From: Streptomyces sp. BK208
GTDB taxonomy: Bacteria > Actinomycetota > Actinomycetes > Streptomycetales > Streptomycetaceae
Length of the DNA: 64,000 bases
Reading direction: 5' to 3'
Assembly (NCBI RefSeq): GCF_004364245.1
Contig: NZ_SOAV01000008.1
Span: 310,001-374,000 of the forward strand
How positions within the stretch are numbered: position 1 is the first letter of the stretch; each line of letters starts with the position of its first letter. Positions 27,651-37,229 of the stretch are shown here, piece by piece. The notes beneath the pieces are model-generated. The model was not told the DNA's origin, ran no database searches, and worked only from the letters and a program-made list of their open reading frames with translations. The position numbers were made by a program, and so were the translations under genes.

Positions 27651-27977
27651 CTACTCCGGTGGCGCCTGCTCGTCCAGCTCCGCCAACCCGTCCTCCCACC
27701 GCTCCCTGCGCGCCCTGTCGGACTGTTCCCACCAAGGCGTACCCCGCTCCCCCAGAGCGGTCTTCGCCCGGTTCACCCGCGCCCGCGCCGCCGCTTCAGC
27801 GCTCGCGTCGCTCTCGGCGAGGGCGGAGCGCACCGCACGCCGAGCCGACATCAGATGGCGCCGGAGGCGGGCCGCGGCCTCCTCCGGGACGGAAGGGTCG
27901 GTCGCTCGCCACTTCCGCCCCCGGACGACGACGAAATGCCCGTCAGGTGTCCGCTCCGGTGACTGGTCCGCCTTCAC
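27651..27977 (-). CDS. Conserved small charged protein of unknown function
   Basis: This 108-residue protein starts TPDGHFVVVRGRKWRATDPSVPEE after a short tail and continues as a charged, Arg/Ala/Glu-rich helical region (LRRHLMSARRAVRSALAES, ARVNRAKTALGERGTPWWEQ). It resembles a small actinobacterial family sometimes labelled with unsupported transporter names; I see no membrane segment or signal peptide. The function is unknown. It lies convergent with polA, and 338 bp separates its start from the divergent gene at 28315; that gap has no recognisable gene or motif. Confidence 0.65.
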   Translation of the reverse strand: MKADQSPERTPDGHFVVVRGRKWRATDPSVPEEAAARLRRHLMSARRAVRSALAESDASAEAAARARVNRAKTALGERGTPWWEQSDRARRERWEDGLAELDEQAPPE

Positions 27978-28314
27978 GGAACCGATTCTGCCCGCCAGGG
28001 CGCCACGGCGCAGAAGGAGCGCGAGACGGTGTCCGGGTCAGGAGCGGACGCCCGGCGTGACGCTCGTCGGCGACGCCGCGCCGCACCGCCTGCGGGCGGC
28101 CTCGGCCCACCCGACGAAGCCGCCGCGGACAGGGCGGAACCCGGCGAGGCACCGCCGGGGCCCCGTGATCGAGGCCGCCCGCCGGCCCGCTCCGCCGGCG
28201 GAGGGCCGGGCCGTCCCCGCCCCGCCCAGCGCCGGTATCGGGGCCCGTGCACCCCGTCACTCCGGTGGCCCCCGACGAAACGCCCCGCCCCTCGTCTCCC
28301 GTGAGGATGCGGGC

Positions 28315-28653
28315 ATGGGTATACGCATGCTCCACCACCGGACGAACCCGGCACGGGCACGCACCGAGGGACCCGCCCGCGTGCCGCTCCTCCCGGTCCC
28401 GGTCTTCGCGCCGGGCGCAAGTACCGGCCGCACCCCCGCCACCCTCGCGACGGTCCTGCACCGCACGGGGCAGGACCGTCGCCGCGGACTCACCCGCCGG
28501 GCCCCCGCGATCACCGCCCCGCACGAGACGCCCGCCCGGCACCTGTGGGCCGACCTGGCCCGCGGGTACCTCGCGCTGGCGCTCACCCTGCTGCCGCGCT
28601 CCCGTCCCACCCACACCTTCACCGTGTTCGTCGCGACCGCCGACCGAAGGTGA
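28315..28653 (+). CDS. Conserved hypothetical protein, Streptomyces type
   Basis: This 112-residue, basic, proline- and alanine-rich protein begins MGIRMLHHRT and ends with a hydrophobic HLWADLARGYLALALTLLPRSRP segment and TFTVFVATADRR. Small proteins with the same beginning and the same LWADLARGYLAL segment are common in Streptomyces; their function is unknown. The hydrophobic stretch may be an amphipathic or membrane-associated helix. A GAGG about 8 nt before the ATG supports the start. Confidence 0.6.
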   Translation: MGIRMLHHRTNPARARTEGPARVPLLPVPVFAPGASTGRTPATLATVLHRTGQDRRRGLTRRAPAITAPHETPARHLWADLARGYLALALTLLPRSRPTHTFTVFVATADRR

Positions 28654-28911
28654 CGGCAACGAGACCCCTCATATGGCCAACCGGTGAAAATCGGGCACGA
28701 ACGGGTGCCCGTGCAAAGCAAGTTGCCGTAGGGTCGCCTGCGGCACCGTGCAGGTCGAACGGACGAGCGCCGTGCTCGCGAGAACGCGGTGCAACCACAG
28801 GTGCCGACCGATCGTCACAACAGGGCGGACCCAGCGGGTACGACGGGCGAGTACGACAGCAGAAGACGGACGGAGAGGGACGCGCGGGCGTCCAGGGGAG
28901 GGCTTCACTCT

Positions 28912-30696
28912 ATGGCGGCGAGTTTCGACAGGAGGCTCCGCAAGGCCGCGGTCACGACCACCGTGGCGGCGGTCGCGGTCGCGGCCCTGTCCGCGTCCCA
29001 GGCGCCCGACGTGACGGCCGACGGCAACGGCAGACGGACCACCGCCGACAACGTCCCGGCGTCCGACTCGCCCGCCGCGGGAAGCGCCACCGGCAACTCG
29101 CCGTACTACACCGACCTCCCGCCGCTCAACAGCCCCAACCCCGCGCCGACCGCGGGCACCCCCACGTCCCCGGGCGCCGACGAGACCGGCATTCCCGCGA
29201 CCGTCCTCGACGCGTACCGGAAGGCCGAGTCGGAGCTGCGCCGGGCCAAGCCCGGATGCAACCTGCCGTGGCAACTGCTCGCCGCCATCGGCAAGGTGGA
29301 GTCGGGTCAGGCACGCGGCGGTCGCGTCGACGCCAACGGCACCACGATCGGCAAGATCATCGGCCCGCAGCTCGACGGCAACGGGTTCGCGCTCATCAAG
29401 GACACCGACAACGGCGTCTACGACGGCAACAGCGGTTACGACAACGCCGTCGGCCCGATGCAGTTCATCCCGTCCACCTGGGCGTGGGCCGGCCGCGACG
29501 GCAACGGCGACGGCAAGGACGACCCCAACAACGTCTACGACGCCGCGCTGGCCGCCGGACACTACCTGTGCCGCAACGGCTGGGACCTGTCCGTCCAGGC
29601 CGACCTCAACCGCGCGATCCTCAGCTACAACAACTCGCAGGACTACCTGAACACGGTCCTGTCGTGGCTGGAGCACTACCGCCGGGGCACCCACGAGATC
29701 CCGGACGGCACCGGCAGCATCCCGGTCGGGCGCAGCGACGACCCCTTCACGGGCATCGGTCCCACACCGGGCCTTGCGGGGTCGTCCAGCGGCCCCCGGA
29801 CGCCCTCGTCGCCCAGCCCGCACCCGGCCCCGAGCAAGCCGCCGGCGTCGCAGAGGCCGACCCAGCCCGGCACGGCGACCCCCGAGCCGCCCGAGGAACC
29901 CGAGCCGCCGACGGGGACCACCCGCCCCACCCCCACCGACACGGTCCACCACCTGGAGAACGCCGGCACCACGGCGCTCACCGCGACCGCCGGCGACACC
30001 TTCGCCGGGAAGATCAGCGCCCGTGCCGAGACCCAGAAGGGAGAGGCAGTCGGCAAGGTACGCGTCCGCTTCACCGTCCTGGGCGACACGGACGCGACGT
30101 TCACCGGCGGCGAGAAGGTCGCCGCGGTCCTCACCGACGCCTCCGGTGTGGCCGTCGCGCCCGCGCTGGTGGCGGGCGAGCGGACCGGCCGGTTCACCGT
30201 CCGCGCCACCGTGATCGGACGCACCGTCCCGGGTGTGGACTACAAGGCCACCGTCACCGAGCGCGTCGCCGACACCCTCACCCGCACCACCGGGACCGAG
30301 CTGACGTGCACGCCGGGCGGCGAGTTCGCCGACCCGGTCGAGGTGAAGGCCACGCTGAAGGGCGCCGTCGCGGACAAGGTCGCCGTCACCGCGACCCTCG
30401 TCACCTCGGCCACCGACCCGGCCGAGAACGACAAGGGCCCCTACTTCAAGGACGCGGACGGCAAGGCCGTGCGCACCCTGACCGGCCTGAGGACCGACGC
30501 CGACGGCCTGCTGCACCTGCCGAAGCTGTACGCCGACGACGCCGAGGGCACCTACGTCCTGCGGCTCACCACGCCGGGCGGCGCCGCCCTCGACGTCACC
30601 CTGAAGGTGGCCAAGGCGGCCGAACCGGCACCGGGGTCCTCCACCGGCCCGTCCGGAAGCCCGTCCACCGCACCGTCCTCCGCACCGCAGGAGTAG
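28912..30696 (+). CDS. Exported lytic transglycosylase with C-terminal Ig-like region
   Basis: This 594-residue secreted protein has a basic N-terminus (MAASFDRRLRKAAV) and a hydrophobic signal core ending near ASQA. Residues about 95-260 form an SLT-type domain: PWQLLAAIGKVESGQ carries the catalytic Glu, VGPMQFIPSTW and YNNSQDYLNTVL are the other conserved blocks. A Pro/Ser/Thr-rich linker (about 285-345) leads to roughly 230 residues of beta-rich, Ig/invasin-like sequence and a Ser/Pro tail. It would cleave peptidoglycan glycan strands outside the membrane; the C-terminal part may bind wall polymers. ATG at 28912 has GGGGAGG upstream. The 258-bp upstream leader holds a 7-bp hairpin (28692-28711), but I could not identify a riboswitch in it. 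Confidence 0.88.
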   Translation: MAASFDRRLRKAAVTTTVAAVAVAALSASQAPDVTADGNGRRTTADNVPASDSPAAGSATGNSPYYTDLPPLNSPNPAPTAGTPTSPGADETGIPATVLDAYRKAESELRRAKPGCNLPWQLLAAIGKVESGQARGGRVDANGTTIGKIIGPQLDGNGFALIKDTDNGVYDGNSGYDNAVGPMQFIPSTWAWAGRDGNGDGKDDPNNVYDAALAAGHYLCRNGWDLSVQADLNRAILSYNNSQDYLNTVLSWLEHYRRGTHEIPDGTGSIPVGRSDDPFTGIGPTPGLAGSSSGPRTPSSPSPHPAPSKPPASQRPTQPGTATPEPPEEPEPPTGTTRPTPTDTVHHLENAGTTALTATAGDTFAGKISARAETQKGEAVGKVRVRFTVLGDTDATFTGGEKVAAVLTDASGVAVAPALVAGERTGRFTVRATVIGRTVPGVDYKATVTERVADTLTRTTGTELTCTPGGEFADPVEVKATLKGAVADKVAVTATLVTSATDPAENDKGPYFKDADGKAVRTLTGLRTDADGLLHLPKLYADDAEGTYVLRLTTPGGAALDVTLKVAKAAEPAPGSSTGPSGSPSTAPSSAPQE

Positions 30697-30709
30697 GCGC
30701 CGTCCCGGC

Positions 30710-30732
30710 CGGCGGGGACCGCGGCCCCGCCG
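30710..30732. terminator. Hairpin between convergent transglycosylase and hrpB genes
   Basis: CGGCGGGG (30710-30717) pairs with CCCCGCCG (30725-30732) around a 7-nt loop, with further pairing outside across a one-base bulge. It lies between the two convergent stop codons. Confidence 0.5.
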
Positions 30733-30740
30733 GGCCGTGA

Positions 30741-33305
30741 TCACCTGCCGAGCCGGGCCTTGGTGTACCGGGTCGGTTCCGCCGTGGCGGGGTCCTCGGG
30801 CCAGGGGTGCTTCGGATACCGGCCGCGCAGCTCCGCCCGTACGCCCTTGTAGCCGTCCCTCCAGAAGGAGGCCAGGTCGGCGGTGACCGCGGCGGGCCGG
30901 CCGGCGGGGGAGAGCAGGTGGACGAGGAGCGGTGTCCCGGCGATCCGGGGCGACTGCTGGAGCCCGAACATCTCCTGCAACTTCACGGCGAGCACGGGTT
31001 GTTCGGGGTTGTCGTAGTCGACGCGGATCCTGGAACCGCTCGGAACGGTGATCCGCTCGGGGGCCAGTTCGTCGAGCCGGGCCGCTTCCCCGGAGGCCCA
31101 GGGCAGCAGCCGCGTCAGCGCCTCCGGGGCGTCGATCCGCCCCAGGTCGGCCCGGCGCCGGGCCCGGCTCAGCTCGGGCTCCAGCCACTCCTGCGCGCGG
31201 GCGAGGAGCGCCTCGTCGCCGACGTCGGGCCAGGGATCGCCCAGGTGCCGCCGCAGGAACGCGAGCCGCTTGCGCAGCAGACCGGCCTCGGCCGGACGCC
31301 GCAGCAGCCCGAGCCCCTCGCGCCGCAGCCCCTCCAGCAGGGCGTCCCGCACGAGGCCGGGGTCGGCGCCGGTGAGGGGCCGCGCCGCCAGCTCCACCGC
31401 CCCGAGCCGCTCGACCCGCCGGGCCACCACGTCGCCGTCGGCCCAGTGCACCTCGTCCCGCTCCGTCAGCAGCGCGCCCGCCGCCAGCCGGGCGGTGTCC
31501 TCGTCGACGACCGCGCCGAGCTGCACGCGCGCGTGCCCCCGTCCCACCGGCCGGTCGGCCACGGCGACGGCGATCCAGGGCGCCCCGCGCAGCGCGGACG
31601 CCTCCGGCAGTTCGGCCCGCGTGCCGGAGACCATCAGGTACGAACCGCCGTCCTTCTTGGCGACCCGCTCGGGGAACGCCAGAGCGGCCACCAGACCGGC
31701 GAGCGCGTCGTCACCGAGCTGCCCCCGCCCGCCGTCCCCGACCCCCACGGCGCCCCGCAGCCGCCGCACCTCTGCCCGCCACCGGGCTCCGTACGCGTCC
31801 CCCGCGCGCCGGGCCGCCCGCAGCACGGCGGCGAGATCGTCCCCGTACTCCCGCGGCGCCTCCTCGCTCAACAGGCCCACCACCTCGGCCACCGCGTCGG
31901 CCCCCGCGCCGCCCGCCCCGGGCGCCGGCGCACCGGAGGCGGCCCGGGGCGCCGGCCGGGCGCCCGGCGCCCGCGCGTCCAGGAGCGCCCGGCCCAGCCG
32001 GGGATGCAGGCCGAGGCGGGCCAGGCGCACACCCCGCTGCGTCGCGCGGCCGGCCGGGTCCACCGCGCCGACCGCCTCCAGTACCGACCGGGCGGCCCGC
32101 ATCGCCCCGGCCGGCGGCGGATCGAGCAGAGCCAGGCCGGACGCGTCCGGATCGCCCCAGCAGGCCGCCTGCAACGCGAACGCCGTCAGGTCGGCCACCT
32201 TGATCTCCGGTGCCGGGAATCGCGACAGCCGGGCGTCCTCCGCCTCCGCCCAGCAGCGGTACACCACCCCGGGCGCCTCCCGGCCGGCCCGGCCCGCCCG
32301 CTGCCGCGCCGCCGCCCGCGAGGCCCGGACCGTCGTCAGGGCGCTCAGCCCGCGCGCGTGGTCCACCCGAGGCTCCCGCGCGAGGCCCGCGTCCACGACC
32401 ACCCGCACACCGGGCACCGTCAGCGACGACTCGGCCACCGAGGTCGCCAGCACCACCCTGCGCCGCGCCCCGGGCACCAGCACCGCGTCCTGCACTGCGG
32501 CGGGCGCCCGGCCGTGCACCTGGAGCACGTCGACGCCCGCGAGCGCCCCCAGCTGCCCGGCGACCCGGGAGATCTCGCCGACGCCCGGCAGGAAGCACAA
32601 CACGTCGCCGTCCCGCTCGGCCAGGGCCCGCCGCACCACCGACGCCACGTGCGCCAGCAGCGCCGGATCCACCCGCATACCGTGCGGCGGCCGCACCGGA
32701 CGCGCGGGCGGCGTCCACACGACCTCGACGGGGTACGACACGCCCGCCGCCTCGACGACCGGCGCGTCGCCCAGCAGCCCGGACCAGCCCTCGGCGTCGG
32801 TGGTGGCCGACGCGGCGACCAGCCGCAGCTCCGGACGCAGGGCCTGCCGCACGTCCCACAGGAACGCCGCCGTCGTGTCCGCGTCCAGATGCCGCTCGTG
32901 GCACTCGTCCAGCACCACCACGTCGACGCCCGTCAGCTCCTGGTCCCGCTGGAGCCGCTGGAGCAGCACACCGGTCGTGACGACCTCCACGCGCGTGTGG
33001 CGCCCGACGACCCGCTCGCCGCGCACGGTGTGGCCGACACTCGCGCCCGGCTTCTCACCCAGCAGCCACGCCATCCGCCGCGCCGCCGCCCGGGCCGCGA
33101 TCCGCCGCGGCTCGGCCACGACGACGCGCCGCGCGGGAGCCGCCTCCCCGCCCAGCAGCCCGGCCAGGGCCAACGGCACCAGCGTCGTCTTGCCGGTGCC
33201 GGGCGGCGCGACCAGCACCGCCGTGCCGTGCCCGTCCAGAGCTTCGTGCAGCGCGGGCAGCGCGCCGCGCACGGGCAGCGCCTCCAGGGCGTCGTAACGG
33301 ATCAC
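30741..33305 (-). CDS. hrpB: ATP-dependent helicase HrpB
   Basis: This 854-residue DEAH-type helicase has Walker A APPGTGKTTLVPLAL, motif Ia VAEPRRIAARAAA, motif II DECHERH (DExH), motif III SATTDAEG, motif V/VI regions SVAESSLTVPGVRVVVDAGLAR and QRAGRAGREAPGVVYRCW, and the C-terminal HrpB-specific region. Its length and the C-terminal FGLQQSPRIAG..LLSPAGRP block fit HrpB rather than HrpA, which is about 1300 residues. Cellular role is poorly known (RNA remodelling). GTG at 33305 follows GGGGGC. Confidence 0.93.
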   Translation of the reverse strand: MIRYDALEALPVRGALPALHEALDGHGTAVLVAPPGTGKTTLVPLALAGLLGGEAAPARRVVVAEPRRIAARAAARRMAWLLGEKPGASVGHTVRGERVVGRHTRVEVVTTGVLLQRLQRDQELTGVDVVVLDECHERHLDADTTAAFLWDVRQALRPELRLVAASATTDAEGWSGLLGDAPVVEAAGVSYPVEVVWTPPARPVRPPHGMRVDPALLAHVASVVRRALAERDGDVLCFLPGVGEISRVAGQLGALAGVDVLQVHGRAPAAVQDAVLVPGARRRVVLATSVAESSLTVPGVRVVVDAGLAREPRVDHARGLSALTTVRASRAAARQRAGRAGREAPGVVYRCWAEAEDARLSRFPAPEIKVADLTAFALQAACWGDPDASGLALLDPPPAGAMRAARSVLEAVGAVDPAGRATQRGVRLARLGLHPRLGRALLDARAPGARPAPRAASGAPAPGAGGAGADAVAEVVGLLSEEAPREYGDDLAAVLRAARRAGDAYGARWRAEVRRLRGAVGVGDGGRGQLGDDALAGLVAALAFPERVAKKDGGSYLMVSGTRAELPEASALRGAPWIAVAVADRPVGRGHARVQLGAVVDEDTARLAAGALLTERDEVHWADGDVVARRVERLGAVELAARPLTGADPGLVRDALLEGLRREGLGLLRRPAEAGLLRKRLAFLRRHLGDPWPDVGDEALLARAQEWLEPELSRARRRADLGRIDAPEALTRLLPWASGEAARLDELAPERITVPSGSRIRVDYDNPEQPVLAVKLQEMFGLQQSPRIAGTPLLVHLLSPAGRPAAVTADLASFWRDGYKGVRAELRGRYPKHPWPEDPATAEPTRYTKARLGR

Positions 33306-33371
33306 GCCCCCAGTGTCGTACGTCCGCGAAAGCGTCCGTCGCGCACGGGGGCGACCGCCTGCCGGGACGGC

Positions 33372-34289
33372 TCAGTCACGCTCGCAGACGAAGATCGCCG
33401 TCCCCGGGATCAGATGACCGCGCAGGGGCGACCAGCCGCCCCACTCCGAGGTGTTCCAGTCCGGCCACTCCGGCTCCACGAGGTCCACCAGCCGGAACCC
33501 GGACGTCACCACGTCCCGCACCCGGTCACCGAGCGTCCTGTGGTGCTCGACGTACACCGCCAGGCCCTCGTCGTCCTGCTCCACGTACGGCGTGCGGTCG
33601 AAGTACGAGGCGGACACCGACAGCCCCTCGGGGCCGGGCTCGTCAGGGAAGGCCCAGCGCAGCGGGTGCGTGACCGAGAAGACGAAGCGGCCGCCCGGCC
33701 GCAGCACCCGGCACACCTCGCGCAGCACCTGCCGCGGGTCGGCGACGAACGGCAGCGCCCCGTACGCCGAGCAGGCCAGGTCGAACGAGCCGTCGGCGAA
33801 GGGCAGGACCGACGCGTCGGCACACACCAGAGGGAAGGGGCTGCCGATGCGCAGGGCGTGCTGGAGCTGGCGGTGGGAGAGGTCCAGGGCCACCGGGCGG
33901 GCACCCTGGGCGGTCAGCCAGCGCGAGCACTGGGCGGCGCCGGCGCCGATCTCCAGGACGTCCTTGCCCTTCAGGTCCTCCGGCGGGCCGAGCAGCTCGG
34001 CCTCCACCTCGTCCAGACCCTCGGGGCACCACACGAAACGGTCGTCGCCGAGGAAGGTGCCGTGCTCGGTCTGGTACTCGTCCGCGTTCCGGTCCCACCA
34101 GCCGCGGTTGGCGCGGGAACTCTCCGTGACCCCGGCGGCACGCCGGGTGGCCTCGGGCTCGACTCCTTCGGCTCCCTCGGCCCCTGATGCGGCCTCGGGC
34201 GTTACGGGCTCTTGGATGACCGGCTCCCTCGTACTAGTCTGCGGGCTCTTCCGTGCCGCCGCCCCGCGTGTCACGCAAGGGGCAATCAT
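33372..34289 (-). CDS. Class I SAM-dependent methyltransferase
   Basis: This methyltransferase of up to 305 residues has the SAM-binding motif I DVLEIGAGAAQCSRWL, motif II acidic position PVALDLSHRQL, FDLACSAYGALPFV (motif IV) and VLRPGGRFVFSVTHPLRW (motif V-VI region). The WWDRNADEYQ beginning of the conserved part is typical of actinobacterial Methyltransf_11 proteins of unknown substrate. The true start is uncertain: ATG at 34289 is the only ATG before the conserved region and it adds a Glu/Ala/Pro-rich tail of about 60 residues without clear ribosome binding site; GTG at 34274 is an alternative. It is divergent from rpsA. Confidence 0.85.
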   Translation of the reverse strand: MIAPCVTRGAAARKSPQTSTREPVIQEPVTPEAASGAEGAEGVEPEATRRAAGVTESSRANRGWWDRNADEYQTEHGTFLGDDRFVWCPEGLDEVEAELLGPPEDLKGKDVLEIGAGAAQCSRWLTAQGARPVALDLSHRQLQHALRIGSPFPLVCADASVLPFADGSFDLACSAYGALPFVADPRQVLREVCRVLRPGGRFVFSVTHPLRWAFPDEPGPEGLSVSASYFDRTPYVEQDDEGLAVYVEHHRTLGDRVRDVVTSGFRLVDLVEPEWPDWNTSEWGGWSPLRGHLIPGTAIFVCERD

Positions 34290-34364
34290 GGGTCCACGTG
34301 GCCTCGCGGGACGGCTTTTGTGCCGGGTATGCGACGATCTGCCCCGGGTGTGCGGCTTCGCGCA

Positions 34365-34393
34365 TTGACCCTGCCCGGCTGCCCCCGTATGCT
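34365..34393 (+). promoter_or_regulatory. Strong housekeeping promoter of rpsA
   Basis: TTGACC (34365-34370) and TATGCT (34388-34393) are separated by exactly 17 nt. Transcription would begin near 34400, leaving a leader of about 190 nt before the rpsA ATG. The remaining leader has no gene. Confidence 0.75.
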
Positions 34394-34591
34394 ACAAGTT
34401 GCGCTGCGGGCCTGCGCACCTCAGACGTAGCAGGTCGCGCTCGCATCTGTTGTATGTCCCCTCGGTTCTCGAGGCGCCACCAGTGTTTTTCGGTGACGCT
34501 TCCTTGGCTGTCCGGCTTCTGCAGAGCGAAACGGGCTCCCGGCGTAAGCAGTACCTACGACTTCAATGTCCGTACCGGAGCCCTTTCCCAC

Positions 34592-36100
34592 ATGACGAGC
34601 AGCACCGAGACCACCGCCACCACCCCGCAGGTTGCGGTCAACGACATCGGTAACGAGGAAGCCTTCCTCGCCGCGATCGACGAGACGATCAAGTACTTCA
34701 ACGACGGCGACATCGTCGACGGCGTCATCGTGAAGGTCGACCGGGACGAGGTCCTGCTCGACATCGGTTACAAGACCGAAGGCGTTATCCCGAGCCGCGA
34801 GCTCTCGATCAAGCACGACGTCGACCCCAACGAGGTCGTCGCCGTCGGTGACGAGATCGAGGCCCTTGTTCTCCAGAAGGAGGACAAGGAAGGCCGCCTG
34901 ATCCTCTCGAAGAAGCGCGCCCAGTACGAGCGTGCCTGGGGCACCATCGAGAAGATCAAGGAAGAGGACGGGATCGTCACCGGTACCGTCATCGAGGTCG
35001 TCAAGGGTGGTCTCATCCTCGACATCGGCCTCCGTGGCTTCCTCCCGGCCTCCCTGGTCGAGATGCGCCGCGTCCGCGACCTCCAGCCCTACGTGGGCAA
35101 GGAGCTCGAGGCCAAGATCATCGAGCTGGACAAGAACCGCAACAACGTGGTCCTGTCCCGCCGTGCCTGGCTGGAGCAGACCCAGTCCGAGGTCCGCCAG
35201 ACGTTCCTCACCACCCTCCAGAAGGGTCAGGTCCGTTCCGGCGTCGTCTCCTCGATCGTCAACTTCGGTGCCTTCGTGGACCTGGGTGGCGTCGACGGTC
35301 TGGTCCACGTCTCCGAGCTGTCCTGGAAGCACATCGACCACCCCTCCGAGGTCGTCGAGGTCGGCCAGGAGGTCACCGTCGAGGTCCTCGACGTGGACAT
35401 GGACCGCGAGCGTGTCTCCCTGTCGCTGAAGGCGACCCAGGAAGACCCGTGGCAGCAGTTCGCCCGCACCCACCAGATCGGCCAGGTCGTGCCCGGCAAG
35501 GTCACGAAGCTGGTGCCGTTCGGTGCGTTCGTCCGCGTGGACGAGGGCATCGAGGGTCTGGTCCACATCTCCGAGCTGGCCGAGCGCCACGTGGAGATCC
35601 CGGAGCAGGTCGTCCAGGTCAACGACGAGATCTTCGTCAAGGTCATCGACATCGACCTCGAGCGCCGCCGCATCAGCCTCTCGCTGAAGCAGGCCAACGA
35701 GGCCTTCGGTGCCGACCCGTCCACGGTCGAGTTCGACCCGACCCTGTACGGCATGGCCGCGTCCTACGACGACCAGGGCAACTACATCTACCCCGAGGGC
35801 TTCGACCCCGAGACCAACGACTGGCTCGAGGGCTACGAGACCCAGCGCGAGGCCTGGGAGACGCAGTACGCCGAGGCCCAGCAGCGCTTCGAGCAGCACC
35901 AGGCGCAGGTCATCAAGTCCCGCGAGGCGGACGAGAAGGCCGCTGCCGAGGGTGTCGACACCGCGGGTGCGGCCCAGGCCGCGTCCAGCGGCGGTGGCGG
36001 CGGCTCGTACTCCTCCGAGGGCGGCGACAACTCCGGCGCCCTGGCGTCGGACGAGGCGCTGGCCGCGCTGCGCGAGAAGCTGGCCGGCGGCCAGAGCTGA
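34592..36100 (+). CDS. rpsA: 30S ribosomal protein S1
   Basis: This 502-residue protein contains four S1 RNA-binding repeats, beginning at about residues 36 (GDIVDGVIVKVDRDEVLLDIGYKTEGVI), 120 (GTVIEVVKGGLILDIG), 208 (GQVRSGVVSSIVNFGAFVDLG) and 293 (GQVVPGKVTKLVPFGAFVRVD), as in other actinobacterial S1 proteins. E. coli S1 has six. A long acidic, then Gly/Ser-rich C-terminal tail replaces the missing repeats. It binds mRNA at the small ribosomal subunit. Codon use is that of a highly expressed gene. The start at 34592 gives MTSSTETTATTPQ; the frame is open upstream but that region is the promoter. A long leader leaves room for S1 autoregulation. Confidence 0.96.
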   Translation: MTSSTETTATTPQVAVNDIGNEEAFLAAIDETIKYFNDGDIVDGVIVKVDRDEVLLDIGYKTEGVIPSRELSIKHDVDPNEVVAVGDEIEALVLQKEDKEGRLILSKKRAQYERAWGTIEKIKEEDGIVTGTVIEVVKGGLILDIGLRGFLPASLVEMRRVRDLQPYVGKELEAKIIELDKNRNNVVLSRRAWLEQTQSEVRQTFLTTLQKGQVRSGVVSSIVNFGAFVDLGGVDGLVHVSELSWKHIDHPSEVVEVGQEVTVEVLDVDMDRERVSLSLKATQEDPWQQFARTHQIGQVVPGKVTKLVPFGAFVRVDEGIEGLVHISELAERHVEIPEQVVQVNDEIFVKVIDIDLERRRISLSLKQANEAFGADPSTVEFDPTLYGMAASYDDQGNYIYPEGFDPETNDWLEGYETQREAWETQYAEAQQRFEQHQAQVIKSREADEKAAAEGVDTAGAAQAASSGGGGGSYSSEGGDNSGALASDEALAALREKLAGGQS

Positions 36101-36152
36101 CGCTCTGAGCACCGGCCGCTGACCCGCGGCGCTCGAAGCACAGCGGTTGCCC

Positions 36153-36184
36153 GAGGGGCCGCACCTTCCGAGGTGCGGCCCCTT
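36153..36184 (+). terminator. Terminator after rpsA
   Basis: GGGGCCGCACCT (36155-36166) pairs with AGGTGCGGCCCC (36171-36182) around a TCCG tetraloop, with two weaker outer pairs. It lies about 50 nt after the rpsA stop. Confidence 0.8.
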
Positions 36185-36258
36185 CGGTGTGTCCCACGGG
36201 AATGCGCCACCCCACCGGGGTGTTGTGACCCATGAACACGAGGAGGGGAGCGGTCACC

Positions 36259-37197
36259 GTGCTTGATCCGCAGGATTTGTACACCTGGGAGCCGAAGGGC
36301 CTTGCCGTCGTCGACATGGCACTCGCCCAGGAGTCGGCCGGACTGGTCATGCTGTACCACTTCGACGGCTACATCGACGCCGGCGAGACCGGCGACCAGA
36401 TCGTCGACCAGGTGCTCGACTCGCTTCCCCACCAGGTCGTCGCCCGCTTCGACCACGACCGGCTCGTGGACTACCGCGCACGCCGGCCGCTGCTGACGTT
36501 CAAGCGGGACACCTGGACCGACTACGAGGAACCCACCATCGAGGTGCGGCTCGTCCAGGACGCCACCGGCGCGCCCTTCCTGCTCCTGGCGGGCCCCGAG
36601 CCGGACGTCGAATGGGAGCGCTTCGCCGCCGCCGTCGGCCAGATCGTGGAGCGGCTCGGTGTCCGCCTGGCGGTGAGCTTCCACGGCATCCCCATGGGCG
36701 TCCCGCACACCCGGCCCGTCGGCATCACCCCGCACGGCACCCGCACCGACCTCGTGCCCGGCCACCGCAGCCCCTTCGAGGAGGCGCAGGTCCCCGGCAG
36801 CGCGGAGGCGGTCGTCGAGTACCGGCTCGCGCAGGCCGGCCACGACGTGCTGGGCGTCGCCGCGCACGTCCCGCACTACATCGCACGCTCCGCGTACCCG
36901 GACGCGGCGCTGACCGTCCTGGAGGCGATCACCGCGGCGACCGGTCTGGTCCTGCCGGGTATCGCACACTCCCTGCGCACCGAGGCCCACCGCACGCAGA
37001 CGGAGATCGACCGGCAGATCCAGGAGGGCGACGAGGAACTCACCGCCCTCGTCCAGGGCCTGGAGCACCAGTACGACGCCGCCGCGGGCGCCGAGACCCG
37101 CGGCAACATGCTCGCCGAGCCGGTGGAGATCCCCTCCGCGGACGAGATCGGCCTCGAGTTCGAGCGGTTCCTGGCCGAGCGGGAGGGCGACAACTGA
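36259..37197 (+). CDS. PAC2-family protein (proteasome assembly chaperone-like)
   Basis: This 312-residue protein matches the actinobacterial PAC2 family: GLVMLYHFDGYIDAGETGDQIVDQVL at the start, LVDYRARRPLLTF, DATGAPFLLLAGPEPDVEWERF, and ALTVLEAITAATGL. Archaeal and eukaryotic relatives help assemble proteasomes; actinobacterial ones are encoded widely and are probably cytosolic with an unproven role. GTG at 36259 has AGGAGGGGAG at ideal distance, whereas the upstream in-frame ATG at 36232 has none. Confidence 0.88.
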   Translation: MLDPQDLYTWEPKGLAVVDMALAQESAGLVMLYHFDGYIDAGETGDQIVDQVLDSLPHQVVARFDHDRLVDYRARRPLLTFKRDTWTDYEEPTIEVRLVQDATGAPFLLLAGPEPDVEWERFAAAVGQIVERLGVRLAVSFHGIPMGVPHTRPVGITPHGTRTDLVPGHRSPFEEAQVPGSAEAVVEYRLAQAGHDVLGVAAHVPHYIARSAYPDAALTVLEAITAATGLVLPGIAHSLRTEAHRTQTEIDRQIQEGDEELTALVQGLEHQYDAAAGAETRGNMLAEPVEIPSADEIGLEFERFLAEREGDN

Positions 37198-37229
37198 CGC
37201 CGTGACCGGCACCCTCTAAGCTTCCGCTC

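Noticed and set aside
28654..28911. Possible c-di-AMP (ydaO) riboswitch before the lytic transglycosylase
   Set aside because: Streptomyces cell-wall hydrolases often have this riboswitch, but I could not match the conserved ydaO cores; only a 7-bp hairpin is evident.
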